DNA of 64,000 nt from Caulochytrium protostelioides (taxonomy: Eukaryota > Chytridiomycota > Caulochytriomycetes > Caulochytriales > Caulochytriaceae), in NCBI GenBank assembly GCA_003615045.1, contig ML014125.1, positions 124,001-188,000 on the forward strand, in the 5' to 3' direction. The notes under the pieces are model-generated. The model was not told where the DNA came from. It ran no database searches and saw only the letters and a list, made by a program, of their open reading frames with translations. Below are positions 43,301-51,321 of this stretch, in pieces. The translations under genes and the position numbers were made by a program. Positions within the stretch are counted from its first letter, which is position 1. The number at the start of each line of letters is the position of its first letter.

Positions 43301-44743
43301 GCTGTGGTCCGCGAGGTCCAGGTGCAGCGCGACCTCGTCGATCCCGCTCACGTAGACAGTCACGATAACGCGCGAGTCCGTCTGCACAAAGTCGAACGGC
43401 GGCTCGAACGTCGCCGTCGCGGCTGTGTCTGCGGCGGCCACCATTCCCGTCGTCGGCACGGAAGGCGAGGCCATCGCGCCGGCGTCCTTGTGGTGGGCAG
43501 CAAAGGACTCGGAGGACATATCCATCTTGCTGTCGCGCTGCTCGAGCGGTGACCCGGCTTTCGACCCGGGTGTCGCCGGCGCCCCCGCGCCGTCGGCGGC
43601 CTCCGACGCCGCGGCAGCCGTCTGGCCCGCGGCGGTGGCCGCGGCGCGGGCCCGGTTAGCGGCGTTCATGCAGGCGACGAGTCGCGCCGTCAGCTTCGCG
43701 CGCCGCGGATCGTCCGGGAACGCTTCTTTCACAAAGTAGGCAATGACTTGCATCCGCGCGGCGGGCGCCAGATCGACGGCGCCGGCCACGATCGCGGCGA
43801 TCACGTCGTCAGACGGCTCGTCATCCCCGCCGGCGTCGTCCCGGCCCGATGCGGCGTCCGCTGCTGGAACGGCGGCTGCCACGGCGGTCGCCGTCGCCGA
43901 GCCGCGGCGCAGGGCGGATTTCAAAGGCCGTGAGCCGCCGTCGATGTGCATCAGGGACGCGTCGCTGGCGTCGCTGCTGCCGTCGGAAGCGTTGCCACCG
44001 GCCACGACGATCCGCGACTTTTTGCGCTGCAGCGCCGACGCCGACGCCGACGCCGTCGAGGCCTTGAGCGCCGCGGCGGCGGCGTGCGCCGTGTGCGATC
44101 CCGCCGTGCCGGGCGCGCCGCGGCGCCCGCGCTGCACGCGGCTCGGGCTGTCCTGGCTGCGGAACGAGCGCACCGAGTCTCGCCGCGGGTTGAACGTGAC
44201 GCCGTTGGCGCGGCCGGCGCGCGCCGTCGCCGAAGCCGCTGTGCCGGCGTCGCGGTCGCTATCGCTGTCGCTGTCGCGCGCGCTGGTATGGCCGCTGGCG
44301 CTCGCCGTGTCGGCCGAGGACCCGTTCGCATCGGTCATGGCGACCGTCGGGCCGCACGGGGCAGCGGCGGCGGCGGCCATCGACGAGGCGACCGCCGACC
44401 GCGACGCCGTCGACGGCGACGCCGATCGCGAATCGGGGTCGATGTCGACCATGTCCATGCCGGTGTCCATGCCCATGTCGGCGGCGGCGGCGGCGGACAG
44501 CGGCATCGGCGCGGCGAGCGCCGAGGACGGCGCCTGCAGGGCCGAGCGCTGCGGCGAGGTGGCGGCGGAGCTGACGGCGGAGCTGCCGAGCGGGCTCACG
44601 GATACGGGTGTCGAGGTGGTGCTGCTGATACTGCTGGTATTCCCGGTGGCGGCGGTGGCGGTGGCGGCGGCCGGGTCGGCGGTGCCGGCGGTGGCGGCGA
44701 GGCGCTGTCGTGCCTTGCGCTTGCGTCCTGGTCGCTTGGCCAT
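40340..44743 (-). CDS. Ubiquitin-specific protease with CS domain, USP19-like
   Basis: 1,467 residues from ATG at 44743, chosen because MAKRPGRKRKARQR is a natural basic, NLS-like N-terminus; the frame stays open 400 codons further but looks noncoding. After a disordered N-terminus, about residues 445-545 form a CS/p23-type domain (FDFVQTDSRVIVTVYVSGID, VELLLVKTSNAPWRSLGKP). The USP domain starts near 718. Its Cys box is GLANNGFDCYMISVLQSL with Cys728. HDAQEFLILCLDEL follows, then the zinc pairs CGSC and CPKC, and the His box GHYTSFAW with His1363, then YHFDDN and AYVLFYVRRE. A ubiquitin-like insertion (FSISLVTTDHKRYRLPVAM to LATCLYVYLVSD) and acidic Asp-rich segments interrupt the catalytic fold. 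CS plus USP with a UBL insert is the layout of USP19; no C-terminal membrane helix is seen, so a cytosolic form is inferred. All catalytic residues are present. Confidence 0.88.
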   Translation of the reverse strand: MAKRPGRKRKARQRLAATAGTADPAAATATAATGNTSSISSTTSTPVSVSPLGSSAVSSAATSPQRSALQAPSSALAAPMPLSAAAAADMGMDTGMDMVDIDPDSRSASPSTASRSAVASSMAAAAAAPCGPTVAMTDANGSSADTASASGHTSARDSDSDSDRDAGTAASATARAGRANGVTFNPRRDSVRSFRSQDSPSRVQRGRRGAPGTAGSHTAHAAAAALKASTASASASALQRKKSRIVVAGGNASDGSSDASDASLMHIDGGSRPLKSALRRGSATATAVAAAVPAADAASGRDDAGGDDEPSDDVIAAIVAGAVDLAPAARMQVIAYFVKEAFPDDPRRAKLTARLVACMNAANRARAAATAAGQTAAAASEAADGAGAPATPGSKAGSPLEQRDSKMDMSSESFAAHHKDAGAMASPSVPTTGMVAAADTAATATFEPPFDFVQTDSRVIVTVYVSGIDEVALHLDLADHSVQLVYAAPPSPNPKATPPFALGWDPLPGPIDKHHSRISIKPGIVELLLVKTSNAPWRSLGKPIEFAPSDPRLLASPPCLPVDAPALGISDVSDVAVAEDMTTTSSHSEDAEDSSFAIEAPSDAGSELSGSDASDASDMASPSEAEYESLEDDDDQDDEAFHVLKGVMPAAIAARTAATTTAMTASATTAASSAPAAASSSEEATASASETAAAAAAPGVTSLGAAVTSLDLRAKRAVIGLANNGFDCYMISVLQSLCSLEPLVAYFGTDEFVPDVSDANKASRSGGKFAAAFNHIMCQTLSRSRPFLPRRFQGTVERLFHLSPMIQHDAQEFLILCLDELHESVNRVHVKQPAVEMPDFDDSQTDAEVAQRFAAADRARDDSHVYDLIQGQYKSTLRCGSCGWTKKKFDAYQCLSLEIPKRRHDDDDVEEEVVAAARDELDAQPAHLTPFSISLVTTDHKRYRLPVAMGPATTIGQLREALAIKLRKSASNLLPFIIVNGRVTQRLDDDDTLGAIEEDLATCLYVYLVSDTKPIVLLHHSLVTQRPIAASAMPAAPSPVREAGEVEAEDGASDPAVPPPLAPNDDDGDDDDEGDDDNDNGDHDAENAVPGTRTRLASAAADASPADAEAAAEVEMEMEEVLQPIGWPQAVALERSHCSFFTFYYMMLSALLKAQVYVGRLPETEAMLQAVWRRGIQLEWPFKTQDATVQYVRPGALVMATLLWTADSAQTSLNLPALEACLPLNIDPLTLEDVILFKHRQAVVSRPIAFEACLGGHLAKETIDDWLCPKCKTKGEATKQLALYALPQRVLIVQLKRFELDMSTGDMCKVDHTVAIPHVLVFQNGQLLSAAADASDAPTYGPDHVVFDLVSVCNHMGSMENGHYTSFAWRDGKWYHFDDNLVTRVDAADVATHYAYVLFYVRREPGAPAPVTAPLTVPAAPADAADADAVSAASAATADPATAVIATPAAAPALAGAETMVADRAAL

Positions 44744-45108
44744 CGCGGCAGCCGTTGGCTGAACGGAAGGGGCGGAGGTCGGGAGGGTCGCACCGACGAC
44801 ACGAAGCGGAGCTGACGACGGGTGAGAAGCGGAGCGGTGCGACCAGCCTGTCGCACGCCGCGGGAGAGGCCGAGTCGGGGCCACGGTGTCCGGCGCGAGG
44901 AAAGCGTCGTGGGCAGCCGTGGATGCGTTGCGTGGCGAAAAGCGCTCCGGAGCAGCAATGCGAGCCGCTGGGCAGCCTGGGGTGATGCGGCGAGACGGCG
45001 AGAACGAGAAGCCCGGCGGCGAGATGGCCGTGATCCGAGCGAGATGGCGGGTGGCCGGTGGTGCGTGGCGAGGCCGTATCGCCACGACCGTATGAAGAGC
45101 GAGACGAC

Positions 45109-45148
<40 letters not shown>

Positions 45149-46067
45149 GCAGCGCCCAGAAAGAGGGAAAGGCCGGCGACGCCGCGGCGGCCGGTCAAGG
45201 GTGTCGCGGATGGGTCTCGAGGTGGCGGTCCCCGCTCGAGCCAGCGGGGACCGTGCGCGGGCGGCCGCGGCGGGACGCGGCGTGGTCTCGCCGAGCTGGG
45301 CGGCGAAGGGGTGCGCCGAAACGGCCATTGGCCTGGGCGGCGCCGGCGTCATGACATGCGGACGCCGCCGCCATGGGCCGACGGCGCCTGCCGATCCTCG
45401 GTGCCCACGGACACCGGCGCGGCGGCGGCGGACACCGGCGCGGCGGCGCTCGCGGCGGCGCTCGCGGCGGCGGCGGCGGCGAGGAGGCGTTCCGTGGCCA
45501 GGCCTCGCCGGATCAGGAAGCGCCTCGTCGGCGACCGAACCGGAGGAAGGCCCGTCGCAGGATGCTGGTCCGCGGCCACGACGATGCGCTCCAGGGCGGC
45601 GCGCGGGTCGACGGCGACTACGGCCGACCGATGCGCACGACGGCGCTCGGCGAGGGTCCCGCCCGACGGGGTTGGCGCAGATCCCTGCTGCCGCGCCGCG
45701 TGCGCGTGGGGTTGAGGGGTTCGATCCGTTCCGCAGACGTTGTCGTTTGAATGTCTTTGTGATTTCTTTGTGATGTTCGTCGATCGCAACGGTCATGGCC
45801 GCCATCATGGTCGGTCGTGAGCCGCCAGGCCACGGGGCGAGGCAGCGTTTGAGATGGCGATGTCTCCGCCACGAGAAGCGTCTCATGCTCCAGAGGATGC
45901 GGGGGCGCAGGTATACGATGCATCCACAGACACGTCGCCCCACATCGAAGCTCGTACCCCCCGTTCTGAAGCGCCCTCCCGATCACGCAACGAGCGTGCA
46001 TCGCTGCGAATGTTATCCACATCAGGTTTACATGATCGGCGACGCCACGTCAGACATCGTGCGGCGT
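44744..46067. other. Spacer upstream of the USP gene and downstream of DNAI2
   Basis: About 1.3 kb without a convincing gene. Both strands have long GC-driven frames. It contains (CGG)11(CAG)3 at 45111-45152 and GCG-rich degenerate repeats around 45415-45480. It should carry the USP promoter and leader. Confidence 0.5.
45111..45152. repeat. (CGG)11(CAG)3 microsatellite
   Basis: Eleven CGG units followed by three CAG units on the plus strand. It lies about 370 nt upstream of the minus-strand USP start codon, in its likely leader or promoter. Confidence 0.9.
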
Positions 46068-46284
46068 TTAGGACCGCATGGACTCGGGCACGGCCGCCAT
46101 AAACTCTTCTTCGGCCAAGCGGATGGCTTCGGCACGCGCGGCGTCGATCTCGGCGCCCTCATGGGCGGCGGTCGCGACCATACCGCCCACGCGGTCATGC
46201 GAGCCCGTCGCGCTGCCCTGGCGGCTCGATCCTGCGACCGCCGACGACGCCGGCCGCGCCTTCGCCGACGCCGGACCCTGGCCC

Positions 46285-46326
<42 letters not shown>

Positions 46327-48029
46327 GCCTGCTTGAGCCGCTTCTCGCGCGCCAGGGCCTCGAGCGCCTTTTCGCGCTTGGCTTCGCGCTCGAGCATCTG
46401 GCCAAAGACGTGCTTCTCGTTGGCGGGCCCGCGGACAAAGCTGTCGTTGAGGTCGAGCAGCGTGCAGGCACCCGCGCGGTCGCCGACGGCGAGCAGGCGT
46501 CCACGGTCGTGCATGCGCAGCGACTGGACCGGCGACCGCGAGACGGCGAGGGTGCACGCCGGCTCGTGCTGCTTGAAGAGCCAGTCCCAGACGTCGACGG
46601 CGCCGTCCATACGGCCCGTGACGAAGACCGACGGCCGCGCCGACGACCAGCACCCGTCGGTGAGGTATGTCGGGCGGTAGGCGGTGCTCATCAGCGGCGT
46701 CTTGACGTCCTCGGCCCAGATGCGCGCCGTCCAGTCACCGATCGTCAAAAAGTTCTTGACAAAGAACGGGTTGCGCTGCAGCCCGTAGATGGGCCCGTGG
46801 TGGCCCGGGAATGCATGCGTCAGCTTCTCGCCCGGGTTCTTGGCCTTGCGGTTCCCGAGGAATGTCGTGCCGTTCTCGGCGCCGATCATGAACTTGGTCG
46901 GCAGCGTCGCGTCGAACTCGAGGCGCGTCGCACCGACCGTGCGGCCGTTCTTGTCCGGATCGAGCGTCAGCATTTCCGTCGGCTCCGCCATCTTGCGGAT
47001 GTCCCACCACAGGACCTGTCCGTCGGTCGACGCCGAGAAGAACTCCGACCCCGACTTGCTCTGGATCCACACCACCGAGTACACGGGGTCGCGGTGCGAA
47101 CGCTGCAGCACTGACGTGTCGACCGCGAGCCCGCCCTTGCGTGTGTCCCACACCGTCACGAGCCCGTTGTAGCACCCGCCCGCGAGCACGTGCGGGTCCT
47201 TCGGGTTGTACGCGATGCTCACGAGATGCGACGCCGGCTTCAGCGTCAGCTCGGGCTTCGTCGGCTGCGCGATGTCCCAGATGTACGCGTCCGTCGCGAT
47301 CGGCGCGTGCTGCGCCATGTGCGTCGCGTGCGCCGTGTTCTGGAAGTCCGGGATCGCGTACGCCACGGCGAGCTTCGTGCCGTCCTCGGGATAGAACGCG
47401 ATGCCCGTCGCTGCGCGGCCCTGGTGCGCGTACGGGTCGTGGAAGACGGCCAAGGTCCGCGCGCCGCTCGGCGTCGTGCCGGCCGCGGCGCCCGCCGGCG
47501 CACCACTGCTCCCAGCGGCCGCCGCCGACGCCGACGCCGCCTCCGGGCCCGCGGCGCCTACTGGCCCGCCCGCCGCGGCGTCGCCGCCGCCACTCGCGGC
47601 CGCGGCGCTGCTCGAAGCGGCCGCCGGGAAGTAGTCTTCGTAGAGATCAATGGCGTTGTTCTGGCGGATGCAGTGCTCGACGGCGTCGCCGAGCTGCTTG
47701 ATGGCGCGGACATAGTCGTCGTCCTTTTCGATCTTCTTGCGGTAGCGGATGGTATGCTCGATGTCGGTCGGATCCACGTCCTTGGGCCAGCCGCCCTGGC
47801 GGTGGAAGATGCCGCGGGAGGTCATGGCAGGCGCTTCCGTGTTGACCTCGTGCTCGCTCTTGGCGGGCGCGGCCTGGATGCCCTTCGTCTTGCGCGGCTC
47901 GACGGCCCACTGCCGCAGCAGTGACGGCGTCGATGGGAACGACGCCATCGTCTCGGCTGGCCGGTCCACAAACGCCGGGTGCCGACCGAAGTCGCGGCGC
48001 TTCTTTTGGTACACGTAGACGATCTCCAT
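46068..48029 (-). CDS. DNAI2: Axonemal outer-arm dynein intermediate chain (DNAI2)
   Basis: 653 residues from ATG at 48029. The N-terminus MEIVYVYQKKRRDFGRHPAF and the following block (SEHEVNTE, GWPKDVDPTDIEHTIRYRKK, EKDDDYVRAIKQLGDAVEHC, IRQNNAIDLYEDYF) match DNAI2 closely and fix the start. WD40 repeats follow: SYIWDI-like AYIWDIAQPTKPELTLKP, LAGGCYNGLVTVWDTRKG, FSASTDGQVLWWDIRKM, FPGHHGPIYGLQRNPFFVKN, LTIGDWTARIWAED and GRMDGAVDVWDWLFKQHEP. The C-terminal helix (FGQMLEREAKREKALEALAR) is also family-typical but is followed by a 13-Gln run and an Ala-rich insert absent from animals. Known members form the intermediate-chain heterodimer of the outer dynein arm, which docks the motor to doublet microtubules. 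With CFAP44 this shows that the organism builds a motile flagellum. Confidence 0.95.
46287..46325. repeat. (CTG)13 run encoding polyglutamine in DNAI2
   Basis: Thirteen perfect CTG units on the plus strand, read as CAG on the coding strand, placed after the conserved C-terminal helix of DNAI2. Confidence 0.95.
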
Positions 48030-48555
48030 CGTGGCGGCCAAGGAATGCAATGGCAACGACGCGTGGCCGGCCGCTCTAGTTTCCGGGGGGGCCTGTTGGG
48101 GCTGATGGGGAGGGTCCGCCTCGTCAGGCAAGCAAGCGAGCGAGCACGCAAGCAAGCAATGCGAACGATGAGGGGCAATGAGGACACGCGCCGATGAAGC
48201 TGGCGGGGATACCGCGCTTGCTTGAATGTCACTTTTGGTCGGTCTCTCTCCTTCCCCTCCAAAGCGCGCATCACGAAGCGATCTCTCGATGCACCATCCA
48301 CAGAAGCAGCATCGCTTCCTTCCATCGGATCCGTCCGATCGTATCCGTCGTTGTCGCATCCTACGTCGCATCCTACGATGCCGTGCCGTACCACCATGTC
48401 ATACCGACGTGGGATGCGGAAGCGTCCCTACCGTCAGATCGCGTCCCGTGGCGGCGTATCGCACCGTGCCCGAGACAAAGCTGGGCGATCGCTCAGCCTC
48501 GCGGCCCGCCCAGCCGGTGGGTCGCGCCGCCAGCAGCCGCCACGGTCGTAGCGTG

Positions 48556-48586
<31 letters not shown>

Positions 48587-49112
48587 GCAACAGCAACAGC
48601 AGCAACAACAACAACAACAGCAGCAACCACCGCAGCGGGCCCCCCGCATTCTGCCGGCCGCAACGGCCGACCGACGGCACACAGAAACTGACCGGCACCG
48701 AGCGAACAGGCGCGGCACACGGCATCGGGCCAGATCGAACGGCTCGACGGGGTCAGTGGCGCAGCCATGAAGGGGATGAGGGCGCGGAGGGGCTCGTCGG
48801 GCCACGCCGACCCGCGGCGATGGCGGGCCGGGCGATCGATCGTCCACCTCATCACACGCCTCGTGGTCCATTCGGCGATCCCGCCGCTAATGAGACTCTG
48901 CCCCTGATCCTCATCCGCTAAAGGCTGATCGGCTCGGACGAGGGGCCCGATACATGAGGCCTGACGGATCCTCGGTCTCCGATCAGCGCCCACGCCAGCT
49001 GGCGGGAACGCCGATCCTTGGATGCCCTCGGCCACCCTGTCCTAGTCGCCCTTCCGACCCGTCCTTCCCGTCGTGCCACACACGCTCTGAACGCGGATCA
49101 ACAGGCTCCGTC
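48030..49112. other. Divergent spacer between DNAI2 and the low-complexity gene
   Basis: About 1.1 kb with no recognised gene. It contains the mixed CAG/CAA tract at 48558-48626. In the glutamine frame this tract is open from the stop at 48549-48551 to a TGA near 48770, without an ATG. Confidence 0.5.
48558..48626. repeat. Mixed CAG/CAA tract
   Basis: About 23 consecutive CAG or CAA triplets. In one frame they would encode uninterrupted glutamine, but no start codon precedes it in that frame. Confidence 0.9.
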
Positions 49113-50327
49113 ATGGTCGAGCTGGATCGCATGCCCTCGCCGCAGTCGAGCCCCTCGTCGTTCCAGGTCGACGATCCGTATGCGCAGCTGTCGCAAGCTA
49201 TCAAGGACGAGGATGCCGTCTGGACCCAGCGTCCGCACCACCATGCGCCGCATTCAAGCGCCACGGCCGTCGGCGGTGGCGGCGTCGGCGGCGCAGAAGT
49301 CACCGGCATGCCGCGGCTGAGCACGCCGTCGTCGCCATGCCTCTCGAGCGTCTCCAGCCTTTCGACCTTCGGCACCGCCACGGGCGACTCGACCCCGGCG
49401 AGCGAGCACGCGCCCTCGGTTGCGCATCTGCCGTGGCACACGCTCGACCGTCGGTCCAGCTGGTCCCGGCGGAGCTCCGCCCGCAGCTCCGTCTTCGGCA
49501 CGGCGTCCTCGCACTACCCGTCGCTGCCGCGCTTCCGCACGACGACGTCCCAGCATACCGCCTCGCCGCACCACCACGGCGCGGCCGCCGTTCGGCATGC
49601 CGCGACCCCGACATCCGACTCGGCCTCCGCGACCAGCGCCGCCGCGGGCGGGACGCCGCCGCATCATGCCGCGATTCCTCGGTTCACGCACCGCATCGCC
49701 GCGTGGCTGCAGAAGCACACGCAGGCCTCGCCGGCCCGCGACGACAGCGTCGAGGCGCCGGCCGCCGCACAGGACCGGCTTCACCGGTCCCGCCGCCGAC
49801 GGGGCCATGGCGCGGCCTTGCCGCACGACGCTGCCAGCCAGACCGCCGACAGCTCGACGACGACGACGTCGTTGTCGTCGTCGACATCCCCCGCCGGCTC
49901 ACGATCCGGATCCGGATCAGGCGCCTCAGGACTCGGAGGATCGGGTTCCGCAGGAGTCGGATCCGCCATATCGCCGGAGAGCACCGCCAAGGCGAGGCCC
50001 CTGTCGTCGCACGGCGCATTCCCCGCCGGGTTGCCCATCTCGGGTCCCATCGCCATTCGGCCTATCACGGCGGCGATGCCGCTCGGGTATACTAGCCCCG
50101 AACTCGCCCCGGACGTCGACCGCGAGCGGACGCCACGCTCGGCGGTGCTGGTCGGAGGCTGGTCGCGGCGGGCGCGGCGGCACGACCTCGCCGAGGGCCT
50201 CCTTGGACGCGGGCCGCCGTTATCGCCGTCGGAGCGCGCCCGCCAGGTCGCGCGTCAGATGGCGTGCGAGCCCGAAGCGCCCATGTCGCCACTGCCGCTC
50301 TCGGCCACGGGCCATGCCCTGGCTTAA
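49113..50327 (+). CDS. Ser/Ala/Pro-rich hypothetical protein
   Basis: 404 residues from ATG at 49113 (MVELDRMPSPQSSPSSF); the frame is open 53 codons upstream, but that part looks like leader. The N-terminal 35 residues contain an acidic, more ordered-looking patch (DDPYAQLSQAIKDEDAVW). The middle has Ser/Arg motifs (DRRSSWSRRSSARSS) and one amphipathic basic helix (IPRFTHRIAAWLQKHT, about residues 190-205), then Gly/Ser-rich sequence (SRSGSGSGASGLGGSGSAG). A C-terminal helical stretch is SPSERARQVARQMA. No known domain, signal peptide or membrane segment is seen. It is probably disordered and possibly a phosphoprotein. It is divergently arranged from DNAI2. Coding potential rests on frame length and composition only. 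Confidence 0.5.
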   Translation: MVELDRMPSPQSSPSSFQVDDPYAQLSQAIKDEDAVWTQRPHHHAPHSSATAVGGGGVGGAEVTGMPRLSTPSSPCLSSVSSLSTFGTATGDSTPASEHAPSVAHLPWHTLDRRSSWSRRSSARSSVFGTASSHYPSLPRFRTTTSQHTASPHHHGAAAVRHAATPTSDSASATSAAAGGTPPHHAAIPRFTHRIAAWLQKHTQASPARDDSVEAPAAAQDRLHRSRRRRGHGAALPHDAASQTADSSTTTTSLSSSTSPAGSRSGSGSGASGLGGSGSAGVGSAISPESTAKARPLSSHGAFPAGLPISGPIAIRPITAAMPLGYTSPELAPDVDRERTPRSAVLVGGWSRRARRHDLAEGLLGRGPPLSPSERARQVARQMACEPEAPMSPLPLSATGHALA

Positions 50328-50649
50328 CGGCGGCTGGTTGCGCGCCGGTGGGGGGGCTTCAGTCGGGGTGCTGATCCGCCCAGTATGGGCTGGGACGGCA
50401 CCTGGCTTGCCGGGTCGGCATCACGATATCCCTGGGTTCGGCGTCGCCGGATGGGGCGGCGTGGGCTGGTCGCGGGACAGGGAGAACTGCGCCTCGCCGG
50501 CCGAGAGGGTTCGGCCTGCCCATTCCGACCCGCCTCGCCGCCCTACGAAACCCGAAAGTCCGCTCGCGGGGGGGCTGGCACACGGCTGCCCGCCGCGGTC
50601 CGGGGTCCCTGTGGCGTGCTGCGATCCAAGCCCGACCGAGCTGGTCTCG
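50328..50649. other. Spacer 5' of an orphan TATA box
   Basis: No gene seen. Probably the 3' end of the preceding gene and upstream promoter sequence. Confidence 0.4.
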
Positions 50650-50658
50650 TATAAATAG
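50650..50658 (+). promoter_or_regulatory. Consensus TATA box (TATAAATAG) of an unassigned transcript
   Basis: A textbook TATAAATAG on the plus strand in otherwise GC-rich DNA. A pyrimidine-rich region follows, and AATAAA lies about 500 nt downstream at 51156-51161. No recognised gene begins here. Confidence 0.45.
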
Positions 50659-50763
50659 CGCGCAACGCTTGGGAAGCAGAAGGTGGCCGCCGGGACACCG
50701 TTGCAGCACCGTCATCAGGCCAACGCGCTACCATTCCGTTTCCAGCGCGTCCCCGTGGTACAT

Positions 50764-51096
50764 ATGTCCTCACTATTCCCACTTGCATCGTGTTTCCACA
50801 ACACTTCATCTCCCATCCATTCTCGACTCTTCCTAGTTCGCATCACCTACTTTTTGCATGACCTCTTCTTCACTTGCATTCCCGCTTCTTCTTTCCTGCT
50901 CTCACCCTTTTTTAGTGCCCTAATGCATCGTTTGCATGCCCACGCCAGGACGAGCCCGGGGGCTCATTCTGGTGGCATGACGGCGCTTCCGGGGGGGTTG
51001 TGTTCTTACGGGGCGATGTGCAAACGCTCCTCGGCTCGCGCGTTGCGCGCAGCTGAGTCGGACCGTTCGGCATCGTCTGCGACACGCCCCTTGTGA
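50764..51096 (+). CDS. Weak candidate ORF downstream of the TATA box
   Basis: A 110-residue frame from ATG at 50764, about 105 nt after the TATA box and ending about 60 nt before an AATAAA at 51156-51161. The first half is hydrophobic and Phe/Leu/Ser-rich (LFLVRITYFLHDLFFTCIP), which can also arise from a pyrimidine-rich leader. The second half is Ala/Arg/Ser-rich. No homologue is recognised. Alternatively the region is a noncoding transcript or a leader spliced at the CCACGCCAG near 50948. Confidence 0.2.
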   Translation: MSSLFPLASCFHNTSSPIHSRLFLVRITYFLHDLFFTCIPASSFLLSPFFSALMHRLHAHARTSPGAHSGGMTALPGGLCSYGAMCKRSSARALRAAESDRSASSATRPL

Positions 51097-51155
51097 GGTC
51101 GACGAGGCGGTTGGACGATTCTGCTAATGACGAACGATGGTGTCATCCATCCAAA

Positions 51156-51161
51156 AATAAA
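51156..51161 (+). terminator. AATAAA poly(A)-type signal
   Basis: Perfect AATAAA on the plus strand about 500 nt downstream of the orphan TATA box. It could end that transcript. Confidence 0.3.
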
Positions 51162-51251
51162 CTAGAGTCTCACAGTTGCGGAAATAGATAGCCACGACGA
51201 TGAACGATAACTGCGCTCTTCTCTGATGGCGAATCTCCACCTTTCTTCTAG

Positions 51252-51253
<2 letters not shown>

Positions 51254-51319
<66 letters not shown>
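51254..51319. repeat. (CT)33 dinucleotide microsatellite
   Basis: Thirty-three uninterrupted CT units. The reverse strand reads GA repeats. It is the longest perfect microsatellite in the window. Confidence 0.95.

Positions 51320-51321
<2 letters not shown>

Noticed and set aside
44744-45943. 400-codon N-terminal extension of the USP frame
   Set aside because: The extension is Arg/Pro/Ala-rich and includes translated CGG repeats. A natural NLS-like start (MAKRPGRKRK) lies at 44743.
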